NCBI GenBank assembly: GCA_018292915.2 | Contig: JACVVK020000477.1 | Location: forward strand, 450,946 to 514,945 | Source: Batillaria attramentaria | Taxonomy: Eukaryota; Mollusca; Gastropoda; Batillariidae | Direction of reading: 5' to 3' | Length of the DNA stretch: 64,000 nucleotides | Shown: positions 41,142-52,938 of the stretch, one piece after another | How the letters are laid out: each line of letters opens with the position of its first letter | Numbering within the stretch: position 1 is the first letter of the stretch | Notes under the pieces: model-generated | What the model was told of the DNA's origin: nothing | Databases searched by the model: none | The model's input: the letters and a program-made list of their open reading frames with translations, nothing else | Program-made: the position numbers and the translations under genes

Positions 41142-44004
41142 CTACCAGGACGCTGCACACCGTTTTCTGGCAACCTGGCACTTCTGGGAGCCGTCTGGGC
41201 CACCCACGCTTGACTGATTTTCAAAGTGCAACTGGTCTGGATCGTGGGTGTGTGGGTGGACATGACCATCCTGGACGCCAGCTGGCTGCATCCGATTGCC
41301 GATGAAGATCAAGATGGCAGCACCGCCTGCCAACAGCGAGGCGAGAAGGGAGAGCACCATAGAGTAGCCGTATGACACACCCGGCGTCTTCACGATGACA
41401 TCATACTCGCCGATGTAAACCATGACGCCAATAAAGGATGAAGCAGCTGGAAGAAAGATGTGCAGTGTTCATGATGATTACCTAAAAATAGTATTGTTTC
41501 TTGTTTCATAAGCACAACTTGATCTTTCAATGCAACTCATATTTGTTTCCTTACAAAATGTTCGGACCAACTGGCGGCTGCACTGGGCCTTTCATAAGTT
41601 TTCTTACTTTCTGTGAAACATTTATAGTCGTTGCGTTTAATTACTGACAATATTGCCTTTATTACAAATACATGTCTTACACCAATACCGGGTCAGGTGT
41701 GATTTAAAAAAAAAAGATTGTAGTGAGTCTTTTCATGATAAACTTCATAAACTTTGTTTTCCTGACTTCTTCACAGTCTCACTCTATCCCAGCCTCACAC
41801 TGGGAGACTGACATTGTGAGAACTGACACTGGGAGACCTGACACTGGGACAACTGACACTGACACTGGGAGACCTGACACTGGGAGACTGAACTGACACT
41901 GGGAGACCTGACACTGACACTGGGACAACTGACACTGGGAGACCCGACACTGACACTGGGAGACACTGACACTGGGAGACCTGACACTGGGAGACTGAAC
42001 TGACACTGGGAGACCTGACACTGGGACAACTGACACTGGGACAACTGACACTGACACTGGGAGACCTGACACTGGGAGACCTGACACTGGGAGAACTGAC
42101 ACTGGGAGACCTGACACTGGGGAGAACTTACACTGGGAGAACTGACACTGGGAGACCTGACACTGGGAGAACTTACACTGGGAGAACTGACACTGGGACA
42201 ACTGACACTGGGAGACCCGACACTGGGACAACTGACACTGGAAGACACTGACACTGGGAGACCCGACACTGACACTGGGACAACTGACACTGGGACAACT
42301 GACACTGACACTGGGAGACCTGACACTGGGAGAACTTACACTGGGAGAACTGACACTGGGAGACACTGACACTGGGAGACCTGACACTGACACTGGGACA
42401 ACTGACACTGGGACAACTGACACTGACACTGGGAGACCTGACACTGGGAGACCTGACACTGGGACAACTGACACTGACACTGGGAGACCTGACACTGGGA
42501 GACCCGACACTGGGACAACTGACACTGGAAGACACTGACACTGGGAGACCTGACACTGGGACAACTGACACTGGGACAACTGACACTGACACTGGGAGAC
42601 CTGACACTGGGAGACCCGACACTGGGACAACTGACACTGGAAGACACTGACACTGGGAGACACTGACACTGGGAGACCTGACACTGACACTGGGACAACT
42701 GACACTGGGACAACTGAAACTGACACTGGGAGACCTGACACTGGGAGACCTGACACTGGGAGACCTGACACTGGGAGACCCGACACTGGGAGACCTGACA
42801 CTGGGAGACCTGACACTGGGAGACCCGACACTGGGACAACTGACACTGGGAGACCCGACACTGGGAGACCTGACACTGGGACAACTGACACTGGGACAAC
42901 TGACACTGACACTGGGAGATCTGACACTGGGAGACACTGACACTGGGAGACCTGACACTGGGAGACCTGACACTGGGAGACCTGACACTGGGAGACCCGA
43001 CACTGGGACAACTGACACTGGAAGACACTGACACTGGGACAACTGACACTGGGAGACACTGACACTGGGAGACCTGACACTGGGAGACCTGACACTGGGA
43101 GACCTGACACTGGGACAACTGACACTGGGAGACCTGACACTGGGAGACCCGACACTGGGACAACTGACACTGGGACACCTGACACTGACACTGGGACAAC
43201 TGACACTGGGACAACTGACACTGACACTGGGAGACCTGACACTGGGAGAACTGACACTGGGACAACTGACACTGGGACAACTGACACTGGGAGACACTGA
43301 CACTGGGAGACACTGACACTGACACTGGGACAACTGACACTGGGACAACTGACACTGACACTGGGAGACCTGACACTGGGAGACCTGACACTGGGAGACC
43401 TGACACTGGGAGAACTGACACTGGGACAACTGACACTGGGACAACTGACACTGGGAGACACTGACACGGGTTTCCATCATTACCAAGCAGTAGAACGTTA
43501 GACTTTCCATGCACGGGTCGTAACTTCGAGTCCTGGGTGTGACAACTATTAATTTTGTGCCTTTTCTCATTGCTCCAAGATTGTCTGATATCACCCATAC
43601 TGTGACATGGTGGAAAAGGACGTTAAATCCTCAGCACAATAAGATAAATACTTACGTACTTACCCCCCAGTCACTGTAAAAGACGTTGGGTAAGATGGAT
43701 ACAAGTGACGTCATTACCACCTGTCTGTCTAATGACGGACCAACGAACGATAAGCGCGTGCCGCTTACCTGCCATTGAGTATGAGAATGTCCCATAGACG
43801 AATGGCGACAGTGACACAGACAATGACGTACTGACTTACCTCCGGCTAGTGTCAGTATGTCCGGTATGAGGGTCTGTGCCCTGGCGGAGCCTGACGTCAT
43901 CTTGGTGGCCGGCCACACATTGTCCAACACTGCAAACACTGACCCCAGCACCAGACACGTCAAACCCAGGATCTCCAGACACTGGGTGGCCCGCAGTCTC
44001 TCTG

Positions 44005-44040
<36 letters not shown>

Positions 44041-45671
44041 ATTAGACCGGCAGTGGGTATCAGTGGTTATGGTGATTCCGTGGCCATCCGGCTCTGAGGC
44101 GCACTGACACATTTGGGGTGGCCGGGAAAGGCAAAGAAAACGGCGGCAAAGGTGGTTTTAAAAACAACAACAATTTGACAACAACAATAACAAAAAGATA
44201 AAAAGGTCAGTAGAATTGAGAGACAAGGTGCGTATTGGGGTACCGAGACTCGTCAAGGGCAGACCAGAGTAGGACCAACAGTTTTGAGACTGACTCAGTG
44301 TAGCCAGCTGCAAGGCGTGGGATACTGACGTGGCCCGGCTTTCCGGCCCACTATTATCGCTGGTGGTGATCAGGTAAAAGCAGTTTTGGAAATCAGCGCG
44401 TATCATCTGGATTCACTTTCACACCTACTCATTCTGTAGGTCATCTCTTTGCCAGTTGCTTGTTGAACTGAAGCCGGCCGCGGCGACTGAACGGAAGCGA
44501 TACTGAGGAACTTCACTCGGCACTGACGTGAGATGGGAGGCGACTGAATCATAGTGGAAGCGATAGAACTTCACTCACTGGCTCTGACGCGGGATGGGAA
44601 GCGGCTCTGCCGTCACAGTCTTGCCCAGTCACGGTCGTAGCAAAGACCATGACGCCGTCCATGGTCACTGGTTCTAGTGCACGTTACCCTGACCGGCCGG
44701 CCGGAAATCAGTGTCGAGGGTTATGGCACACTGAGGGTTATGGCACACTGAGGGTTATGGCACACTGAGGGTTATGGCACACTGAGGGCTATGGCACACT
44801 GACTGATTTTGTTATTAGTATTGTTATTGTGGACGGTTTGCACTTCAGTCGGCCGTCATGTTTTACTAACTTGCCGCGCCGCCACTGAACCGTCAAGAAG
44901 TCATGTCAGAGTCACGTCAGTCAGTCAGTTCTGCACGGAGCCGGAAGACCACCCCTCTACGGGTTGTAATGCCGTCAGTGTAATGCCCTAAGTCAGTCAC
45001 CGATGCCGTCTCGTTACACGATGGACCGGAAAATGAGTGATTTTTCAAGATACTGAAAGACATTGACATAATGGTCTTTTTCCTCAAATGGTGACTTCTA
45101 CGGACTTACTTTGTTTTGCCAGTACACGGCAAACTGATGCCGTATCGTCAGCTTACTGACTAGTGTACAAAACAAAAATGACTGTAAAATTAAAGTCAGA
45201 GAGTTTTATCACATATCAGAAGGCCATGTGTAATTTCATAATCCACGGCACCGCCCAAGAAGATCATACAGTCTTGTGATTGATGAACGAGTCGGGGGGA
45301 AGGGGGGGGGGCAGACGGAGTCGGACATATAATGATATGCATGTCCGTCTTTAGTGACACAGGTCTCCTTTGCCGGTACCTTAGTTCAAGTTGTTCATAG
45401 CTGCCCCCCCCCCCCCTCCCCACCCGTTCATTTTTTTTTTCTTGGCTGTAACGCTTTGAATCTCACCTGGGTAACGTTCCAGGTCCACCGTCTGACAGCG
45501 GGTCACACCGTCACGACACGTCACAAACAGTCCGCCATAGCGCGTGACGCCAGCAGTTGTGTGACGTATCCAGCCAGGACACAGAACACCCAGCGTGAGA
45601 CACAGAGTGGCCACAAGCAGACACACAAACCCCACTTTATACGGCCACCCTCGGCTCTTCAAGTGACGCAT
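41142..45671 (-). CDS. Claudin / PMP22-like four-pass membrane protein
   Basis: Three exons (minus): 45467-45671, 43840-44001 and 41142-41446, with GT-AG borders and phase-1 joins, giving 223 residues. TM1 is about residues 13-34 (VGFVCLLVATLCLTLGVL), followed by an extracellular loop with W(34), GGLF and two cysteines (GLFVTCRDGVTRC), the claudin/PMP22 W-GL-C-C signature. Arg-rich ERLRATQ precedes TM2 (CLEILGLTCLVLGSVFAVL). TM3 spans the exon 2/3 join (LTLAGGAASSFIGVMVYIG) and TM4 is YGYSMVLSLLASLLAGGAAI. The cytoplasmic tail is His/Pro/Gln-rich without an obvious PDZ-binding end. Likely role: cell-cell or septate junction membrane protein. The exact subfamily is not resolved. Exon 2's acceptor lies at the edge of a (GT)n tract, and intron 2 holds a 1.7-kb minisatellite. 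Confidence 0.82.
41790..43467. repeat. ~15-bp minisatellite, about 110 units, in claudin-like intron 2
   Basis: Units are CTGACACTGGGAGAC, CTGACACTGGGACAA and CTGACACTGGAAGACA, interspersed with 6-bp TGACAC insertions. Combinations recur in blocks (for example A-A-B-B-6bp), suggesting higher-order amplification. Frames on the minus strand stay open for up to 562 codons (PSVS/QCQ repeats) because the unit is mostly 15 bp. The array sits between two good splice sites and is intronic. Confidence 0.93.
43470..43640 (+). mobile_element. Diverged SINE copy next to the 15-bp array
   Basis: Contains CCAAGCAGTAGAACGTTAGA, a box-B-like CTTCGAGTCCTGG, TGATATCACCCATACTGTGA and TGGTGGAAAAGGACGTTAAA, in the same order as the SINE at 38884-39141. 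It directly borders the right edge of the minisatellite. No clear target duplication. Confidence 0.7.
44007..45466. other. Claudin-like intron 1
   Basis: Starts with the (CA)n tract at the exon 2 acceptor. It holds five copies of the 17-bp unit GAGGGTTATGGCACACT at 44716-44802, GCCGGCCGG motifs near 44690 and 44457, and many CAGT/ACTG words. No exon recognised. Confidence 0.6.
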
Positions 45672-48191
45672 CTTTGGTTAAAAACAACAACAACAACAAA
45701 CACACAAAAAAACAAAAAACAAAAAAACACTCAATCGGTTGTAGAGAGGAACAAAAACTCCACACACTGACTGACTGTGCCCAGTTGCAAAGCGGTCAGC
45801 AGAAACAAGAAGCGGCCTTGGCTACACCTGACTAAACACCACAGTCACGATTCAGTCCCGCTCTAATGTATTGACGGATGATGATCTTTGGTACTCAGTG
45901 TCTACAGCTGGAATGGTCACTGTGAATGGGGCTCAAGTTGTGACAACGCCATACACCGACTGACCAACACACAGTCTGAGCCAACCCGCAGTATCAGTCT
46001 TCGTATATAATCACGTCATAATCAGCCACAAGAATAGCCTGTCAGTCCAAGTGCTTCTATAAGATCAACACGACTGACGTGTTAAACTGAGAATTGCTAC
46101 ACAGACTCAGTGTCCAGATACAGTGCACACTGATTGTACCGTCGGCGGTGTGGTGGCCAATATCACATACTAAATCCCAACAACTCATCACGTACGGCGC
46201 CTCCTGCAGACCGCCGTGTATACTAGAGATAACCTGAGTGACAACGCTGATCACATCGTAGTTACGAGACACTACATAAGGAATCTGTCTGGTATATTAC
46301 ATTTTCAGGTAGCACGGCCCTATGTCTCAAAAAACCTTGTCCGAGCTGAGTATGTGTATGCGGTTCAGTTCTAATCCGCAAGGTGCGTGTGCATACCGGC
46401 TTTGAGCTACTTCCTCAATCGGTCTTATCACACTATGGGTAACAGCGACACACAGCCTATGCCGAATACTGCAAAACAACTGACGCTTATCAGCTGGGCT
46501 GAAAAAAAAGCTGTTCCTGGGGGCCCCAACTTGACGTCACTAAGCAGTTTCAGTTGTCAGTAATACACGACTTGTCAGTGTAACCGACACTGACTGACTC
46601 AGCCGGAAACATCTGTATGTCAGTCAGTCAGTCTCTGGCCGGGTCATATAATATGGAAATTCAGTGAGTGACTCCGTAGTTTGGCGCCCAATGCAGTAAA
46701 GAAAACACTGATATAAACCGTATTAGCTGGAGACGTCAGTTCGGCAACACTTTAGTGATAGGATTATGAGAAACATTTTCTTCTCAGTCGAGTCCTTCAG
46801 TTTTACAGTGTATCACGGTCACGTCACGGCCGGTTATATTCCAAGAAATTAATAATATAATACTGGAACAACCCTGCAGCATTTCAGTAAAGTAATACTA
46901 TTAACGTCTAGCACCGGGAATTCTATGACGCTGAGACTGAAATCTGGCTTAATTTGTACTGAGTTCAAGCCCTCCGTATGAGGGAAACTAATAGCCGGTC
47001 CCAGTTAGTAAGTTCCGTTTAATCAGTCTTGACACTGCATTTGTGACTCAGTCAGTGCGGAGTTCATGCCATATTATCAGTGGCACAGCCGTCACGTGAT
47101 CTTTTCCAATTTCATTTTGCAGGTTATTCTCAACTGACTGTGACCCCTTAATGTAGGCGGCCTTGGGCCATTCAGTAGACAACTTCAGTGACCGTCTACT
47201 CAGTCACTACTACAGAACTCGAGTCATCATGTGATACTGCGTGGGCCGGACTGATCAAGTTATCGGTTCACTACGGTTACCGAAATCAAGCTCAGTGAGT
47301 CAAGTTACATAAACTGACTACAACTGACAGACTGACTGAGCCGAAAGACTGGTGGCAGCATTGCAATTACCTAATTTGGAATACAGACATCTCAGAGGGG
47401 AACCTTTGTGACAAGACTGCGTGAATGGCGGCTACGACAGCCGGTTCATCACTGTGACTCAGTCCGGCAGTGACTGAATAGCCGGCGGCGGGGCTTCAGT
47501 CTTACTCAGTCAGTCTTACTGATTAAATAACACTCTGGCACTGACTGGCAGTTGTCACTGTGACTGACCGTCACTGAGTTCCCGGCGGCCCGCCACAGCC
47601 CGCGAGACAACTTGACCCGGGAGACTCGAGGGAAACCGTCAGTGAAGACACATTACCGCTGCTCTTTAAAAAAAAAATACACATGGGATCCCGATAACTC
47701 ATACTAAGACTGACTGAAAATTTCCCGCGTCCACCAAACGAGCAAGTTCGGATGGCGGCTTGGCCATGATCATGTCAGTCCGTCAGTACTGACTCAGTGA
47801 CGCTTGCCGGAACAGTCGCCGGGGATGCCTGAGACTCTCACGGCAGCCCGGCCAACTCAGTGAGCCGCGCTTGACTGACTACTAGTACGCCGAGGTCTCC
47901 CGATCAAGTGCACTAACTTGACACAGTGGGCGATGATCTGTCAGACTATAGACTAGTCTTTCACTTACAAAATCAAATATACATTTGAATCCGGCCAATT
48001 TTCATTTCCAGCTCATACCGGCTGTACTGACTATGATTTGCGGGGCGGGCCGGGACTTAAATCACTGACGGTCACGCACTAACTCCGAGTCCTGACGGCC
48101 CGGACGGTCGGCCCGGTGCGCCGGCCGGGTGCACACACACACACACACGGTACACACAGGTACCGGCACGCACTGGCCCACCCCGGAGGTA
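45672..48191. other. Intergenic stretch between claudin-like gene and foldback element
   Basis: No gene or RNA recognised in 2.5 kb. The claudin-like promoter is expected in its first few hundred bases, but no TATA box is evident. The sequence is unusually rich in CAGT, ACTG and TGACT words and in CCGG, without a regular period. A (CA)n run lies at 48131-48148. Confidence 0.55.
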
Positions 48192-49076
48192 TGAAAACGT
48201 GCGTATAGGGTCCATGAACTACCTGCGACTGGTCACGCGCTACGCGCGACTGGTCATGAACGACGCGCGGCTGGTCATATGCGACGCGCGGTTGGTCATA
48301 TGCGACGCGCATGACCAGTCGCGCATGACCGATCGCCCACCAGCACCCCCCCCCCCCAGTGATTTGTGGAGCTCTTCCCAGGTGCGATACTATGGGCGGG
48401 CACGTGCTCTGTCTTTTGTTTGACGTCACGTCGAGACAGGCGGCGGCCCTTACACGCCTCAATACCCGGTGTCTCAAAACTAAGACTGATTGACGTATGA
48501 GCTTTGACCAATCAACAGACACAGACTGGTGTGAAGGGTGACTGACGGGGGGGGGGGGGGGGTGCAAGACTGATTGAGTTTTAACCAATCACATACAGAT
48601 GGTAACAACCTTGCTTAGTTACTGCACCCGCCCCCCACGCCCCCCCCCCCCATTACTCCCACCGTTGTACATGTCTTGAGTCAAGGAAGAAGTAGGCGAA
48701 GTAGTGGTTCTTCTATTCTACACTTTTCTATACCGAGCGCAGTTGGTATCACGGCCCGTCGCGCATGACCAATATCGGCCCGTCGCGCATGACCAATATC
48801 ACGGCCCGTCGCGCATGACCAATATCACGGCCGGTCGCCCGTCGCCCGTTTTTCATGACCAGTCGCTAGTTGTCGCGGTAGCCCATGACCAATCGCGGGT
48901 AGCGCATGACCAATCGCGGGTAGCCCATGACCAATCGCGGGTAGCGCATGACCAACCGCGCGTCGCATATGACCAACCGCGCGTCGCACATGACCAGCCG
49001 CGCGTCGTTCATGACCAGTCGCGCGTAGCGCGTGACCAGTCGCAGGTAGTTCATGGACCCTATACGCACGTTTTCA
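48192..49076. mobile_element. Foldback element with repetitive inverted arms
   Basis: The ends are perfect inverted repeats starting TGAAAACGTGCGTATAGGGT at 48192 and mirrored at 49076, flanked by TA on both sides (48190-48191 and 49077-49078). The inverted arms extend about 115 bp with very few mismatches and are built of 21-bp tandem units (GCGCGGCTGGTCATATGCGA C). The right arm continues into more 21-bp units and 26-bp units (GTCGCGCATGACCAATATCA) from 48750. The interior has poly-G/poly-C runs and no transposase frame. A non-autonomous foldback-type DNA transposon with TA duplication is the best reading. Confidence 0.82.
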
Positions 49077-49830
49077 TATATATGCACCCCGACCGGATTG
49101 CAGGCGACTGAAACTCATTTTTGTTTCTTGCACAAAAGAGAATTGATTATAAACTTTTGTAATTCGGCTAGCCTTCCAAATTGGATACAGATTATCACTA
49201 GCAGTCCCCCTCGCCCCTCCTCCCTCCCCTTACACACTCACACACACAAAACACCCAGGTTTTCAGACACGCCACTTAGTATACATGTACGAAACTAAAT
49301 CTATGAACATAAGGCTGTCTCGGTAAGCAAGTCGACATACTGTCGCTTCCGCCTTCTGAGCTGCTCAGCGGAGTAGGGCCACAGAACACGGCCTGTAACG
49401 CAGGCAGTGCAACCTGAGGGTAATACGTGGACGTGCCTGTCTCCACATGTATTCTTTTTCCTACACCCAAGACCACCAGATAGAAGGTCTGCACACATGT
49501 ATCTTAATGTCCTTTCCGTTTGGTGACCCATGATCAATTTCCTACTTGACTGACGGAGTTACGAAGTGTAATGTTGTGCATCTGATACAGTTACAACGGA
49601 AAAAGAACATTTTCTTATGCAAGTCTTCATTTCTGAATTTAGACTAATGTTGTGACATTCACTTTACTGGTCCAGCGTGCCCAGTAGGATTAATAATATT
49701 ATTAATTTTAAAAAAAAACTTTGTCATTCACAGATTCACAGAGTTGGGAGCAAGTCTGCATAAATGACAATCGTCACAGTGTGAAGCTGAAGGAGAGAAG
49801 GAACTGCATGGAGATACAACAGTTACAGTT
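49077..49830. other. Upstream region of zinc-finger gene 1
   Basis: No coding exon recognised. A possible acceptor (TCATTCACAG) at 49736 suggests the first coding exon begins there, with a 5' untranslated exon further upstream. Confidence 0.45.
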
Positions 49831-50137
49831 ATGGACACAGGACATGGTCTAGCACAATCACACAACACAATGACAGCACTGGCTGTGAACTTGGAGACTG
49901 TTGGGACTGCAGACTGCAGTGTGATGTGTGACAGAAGAGAAATACTTCTTCGCTGGAGGAAAATTGGACAGGACATTGGCCTGACCTCGGATTTGCAGAT
50001 TGCAGGTTTCCTTATTGAAAAGTGAGTGACATGATGTGTACTGAACAACTTGTTGTAGAAAAAGGAACAAACGAAGGAAAAAGCTGTAGAAAAACAACAA
50101 CAACAACAACAACAAACCCAGCAAAAAAAAAACCCAA

Positions 50138-50192
<55 letters not shown>

Positions 50193-50369
50193 TTACCATT
50201 GTTTAGCAGAAGCCTGCTCCAAGTTAAAGGACTGAGAAATGGAAGGGAGAGACAATTTTTATGGTTGAAAAAAACACCAGCACATGTATGTACTGGCAGA
50301 ACGGGGGAGAAAGCTGTGGGGAAAACGTCCTCACATCATAACTGTCAGATAGTGATGTGAATGTTCATG

Positions 50370-50417
<48 letters not shown>

Positions 50418-52938
50418 CAGATATGAAAGCAGGAAGCCAGAAGTACAGTCAGCCACCCATTGTAAACGTTGCTATGGTCCCCTTACTCTCTGCTGTGTAA
50501 CGTGTCAGCAACTCTCACAACAAGATCACTTGTATCCGGACAGCACCAAAACTCCAGTACAACAGATTTCTCACACTCCACGCGTGTTACAACCCCTGAC
50601 AGACAACAACACCCCCCTGACAGACAACAATACCCCCCTGACAGACAACAATACCCCCCTGACAGACAACAATACCCCCCTGGCTGACAACAACACCCCC
50701 CTGACAGACAACAATACCCCCCTGGCTGACAACAACACCCCCCTGGCTGACAACAGCACTGGTACTACTACTCCGGCTGATAACCATGTCACCCCATCAA
50801 AGAATTACGCCTCCCAGTTGGATAACCATGTCTCCCTGGCTGACAACCCTACCTCCATGTTGGACAACCACGCCTCTCTGTCGGGCAGCCCTGTGTCTTT
50901 TCACATTACTGAGGATATGAAGAGGGAGAGAGATGCAACGGAGCAAGGTAGCACCACATGGACGAGAGCAGTAGCACGTGACTTGCAGGTTGATGTGCAC
51001 AGTAGTCAGGTCCTGACAACCAGTACAAGCGACTCTAAGTTCAGCTTGACTCAGTCCCCATTCTGCCTGGAACCTGACAGTGACCTTGACCTTCAGAACA
51101 TCCAGATCAGTTTTGGTGACATCAGCGGCTTGGACGTGGAAGAGAACAGTGATGCCAGGGACTTGCAGGAGATGACTGACTCTTTAATCAGCCAAACGCA
51201 GCAGTCGGCTGACTTTTCTGTCAGCCAAACGCAACAGTTGGCCCACTTCTCTGATAGCCAAACACAGCATGCATCTAGCCCTTCTACAAATGAGAGAAAG
51301 ACGTCAGAATGTCCACACATTCCCGACTCATGTGTCCAGGGTGAGTCGCCTGCTGTATCCAAGTCACACGACGCTGTCGGGGTCAGAAGAAAGTCACCTC
51401 GCGTCCAGCAGAGCAGACCTGACCAAGCTGTAGAGATGAGAAGCGAGGTCAAGGTCAAGGTGCAAGAGAACACCAGGAGAAGCAGCAGACGACAAGGGCA
51501 GACAACTGTGGAAAAAAGTGGTGCAGAAAATAAGGGGAAAGATGGTGGGAAAATGAGCCGCATCAGTAGACAAAGCGGTAAGAAGGCAGGTGCCAAACCA
51601 TACATTTGTAAAGACTGTGGGGCATCTTTTAACTGGCGTGTTGTCCTCACGCGACACATGCGCACTCATACTGGCGAAAAACCATTTGTATGTACAGAAT
51701 GCGGGTCTTCGTTCAGCTGGAAGGGTGCCCTCACAGTTCACATGCGCGTTCACACAGGGGAGCGACCATTTGTCTGCGATGAGTGTGGCTACGCCTTTAG
51801 AGACCGCGGTGACTTGAAAAAACATGTTAGAATCCACACAGGAGAAAGACCATATGTTTGCAAGGACTGTGGCTTTGCATTTTATCAGTGTGGTGCTCTG
51901 AAGAAACACATCTTGAGGAAACACACAGCTGCTGTGGACAAGTCTTTTATATGTGATGTTTGCGGCTCGGCTTTCTCAGAAATTGGAAAGTTGAAGGCGC
52001 ACAGATTACGTCACACGGGGTACAGACCTTTCTTGTGTAAAGACTGCGGCTTCGCTTTCACTCACGCCAGTCACCTGAAGCGGCACGTTCAAGCAAAACA
52101 TCTTGGTGAGAAACCCTACGTGTGTGTACACTGTGGGGCTGCGTTTACCCAGAACTCGGCACTCAAGATGCACACTGTGACTCACACAGGAGTGAAACCA
52201 TTTCTGTGTGAGAAGTGTGGGATGTCGTTCACACAGCGCAGTCACTGGGTGCAGCACAGCAAACAACAAGCTTGCTGCAGGTCCTACTCCTGTAATGACT
52301 GCGGCCAAACCTTCTCCCTCAAGAAAAACCTCCTCAAACACATGCGTTCTCACAGAACCCAAGAAGGGCCGTTCGAATGCTCCGAGTGTGGGGCGACGTT
52401 TGGCAACAAGGGGTCGTTAAAACAACACACGCAGACCCACCGTGGGTCAGGGCGGTTTGTGTGTCAGGACTGTGGTGCTGTGTTTATCCAGTCGCGCAGT
52501 CTAAAAAAACACGTGCGGCTCAAGCACGCCGATGCTGATGACCGCCCATCCCATCCTAATGACGGCTCAGCAGTGGCGGAGGTTGATGGTTCGGCTGTGA
52601 CAGAGATGGGTAAAGTACTGCAGGCGCAGTCCGCGGACAAACCTTTTGTGTGTACTCACTGCGGGGCGGCTTTCGCTCAAGCCAGGTATCTGAAGAGACA
52701 CGAGAAGAGAAAACACACGGCAGACAAGAAATTTGTGTGCGTCGAGTGCAAGGCTGGCTTCATCGGCAAAAGTCCTCTGATCGCCCACATGCGCATACAC
52801 ACAGGTGACCAGCCCTTTGTTTGCAAGCAGTGTGGGGTGACCTTCACCCACTATGGCCAGCTCAAGAGGCATCTGAAGAGAACGCACGAAGAGATGACAG
52901 AACATGCAGTGGCCCAGCCATTCCTTGACATGAGCTAA
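49831..52938 (+). CDS. C2H2 zinc-finger protein, 14 fingers (ZNF gene 1)
   Basis: Probable nuclear DNA-binding regulator. Coding exons 49831-50021 (donor GTGAGT) and 50421-52938 (acceptor TGTTTCAG at the end of a TG microsatellite) give up to 902 residues. A second in-frame ATG at 49870 is also possible. Exon 1 encodes LLRWRKIGQDIGLTSDLQIA then GFLIEK. The join makes KYES, followed by the knuckle HCKRCYGPLTLCCVTC. Residues ~123-178 are a PLTDNNT heptad-like repeat (21-bp units), then a long Ser/Gln-rich linker with SQTQQ repeats. Fingers run from about residue 458 to 888 with partly conserved TGE(K/R)P linkers. Finger 8 ends HSKQQAC, so its last ligand is Cys rather than His. Several fingers use HxxxxH spacing. 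The N-terminal module is shared with zinc-finger gene 3. Confidence 0.95.
50022..50420. other. Intron 1 of zinc-finger gene 1
   Basis: Holds (CAA)n at 50095-50115, (CA)n at 50141-50190 and (TG)n at 50372-50415. The last leads straight into the TTTCAG acceptor. Confidence 0.85.

Noticed and set aside
41779..43598. Long minus-strand open frames (up to 562 codons) as a secreted repeat protein
   Set aside because: Open in several phases at once because the unit is about 15 bp. It lies in an intron between two phase-matched claudin-like exons.
51093..52905. Minus-strand frames opposite zinc-finger gene 1
   Set aside because: Shadows of the finger-coding strand. The periodic CxxC/HxxxH codons keep the complement open.
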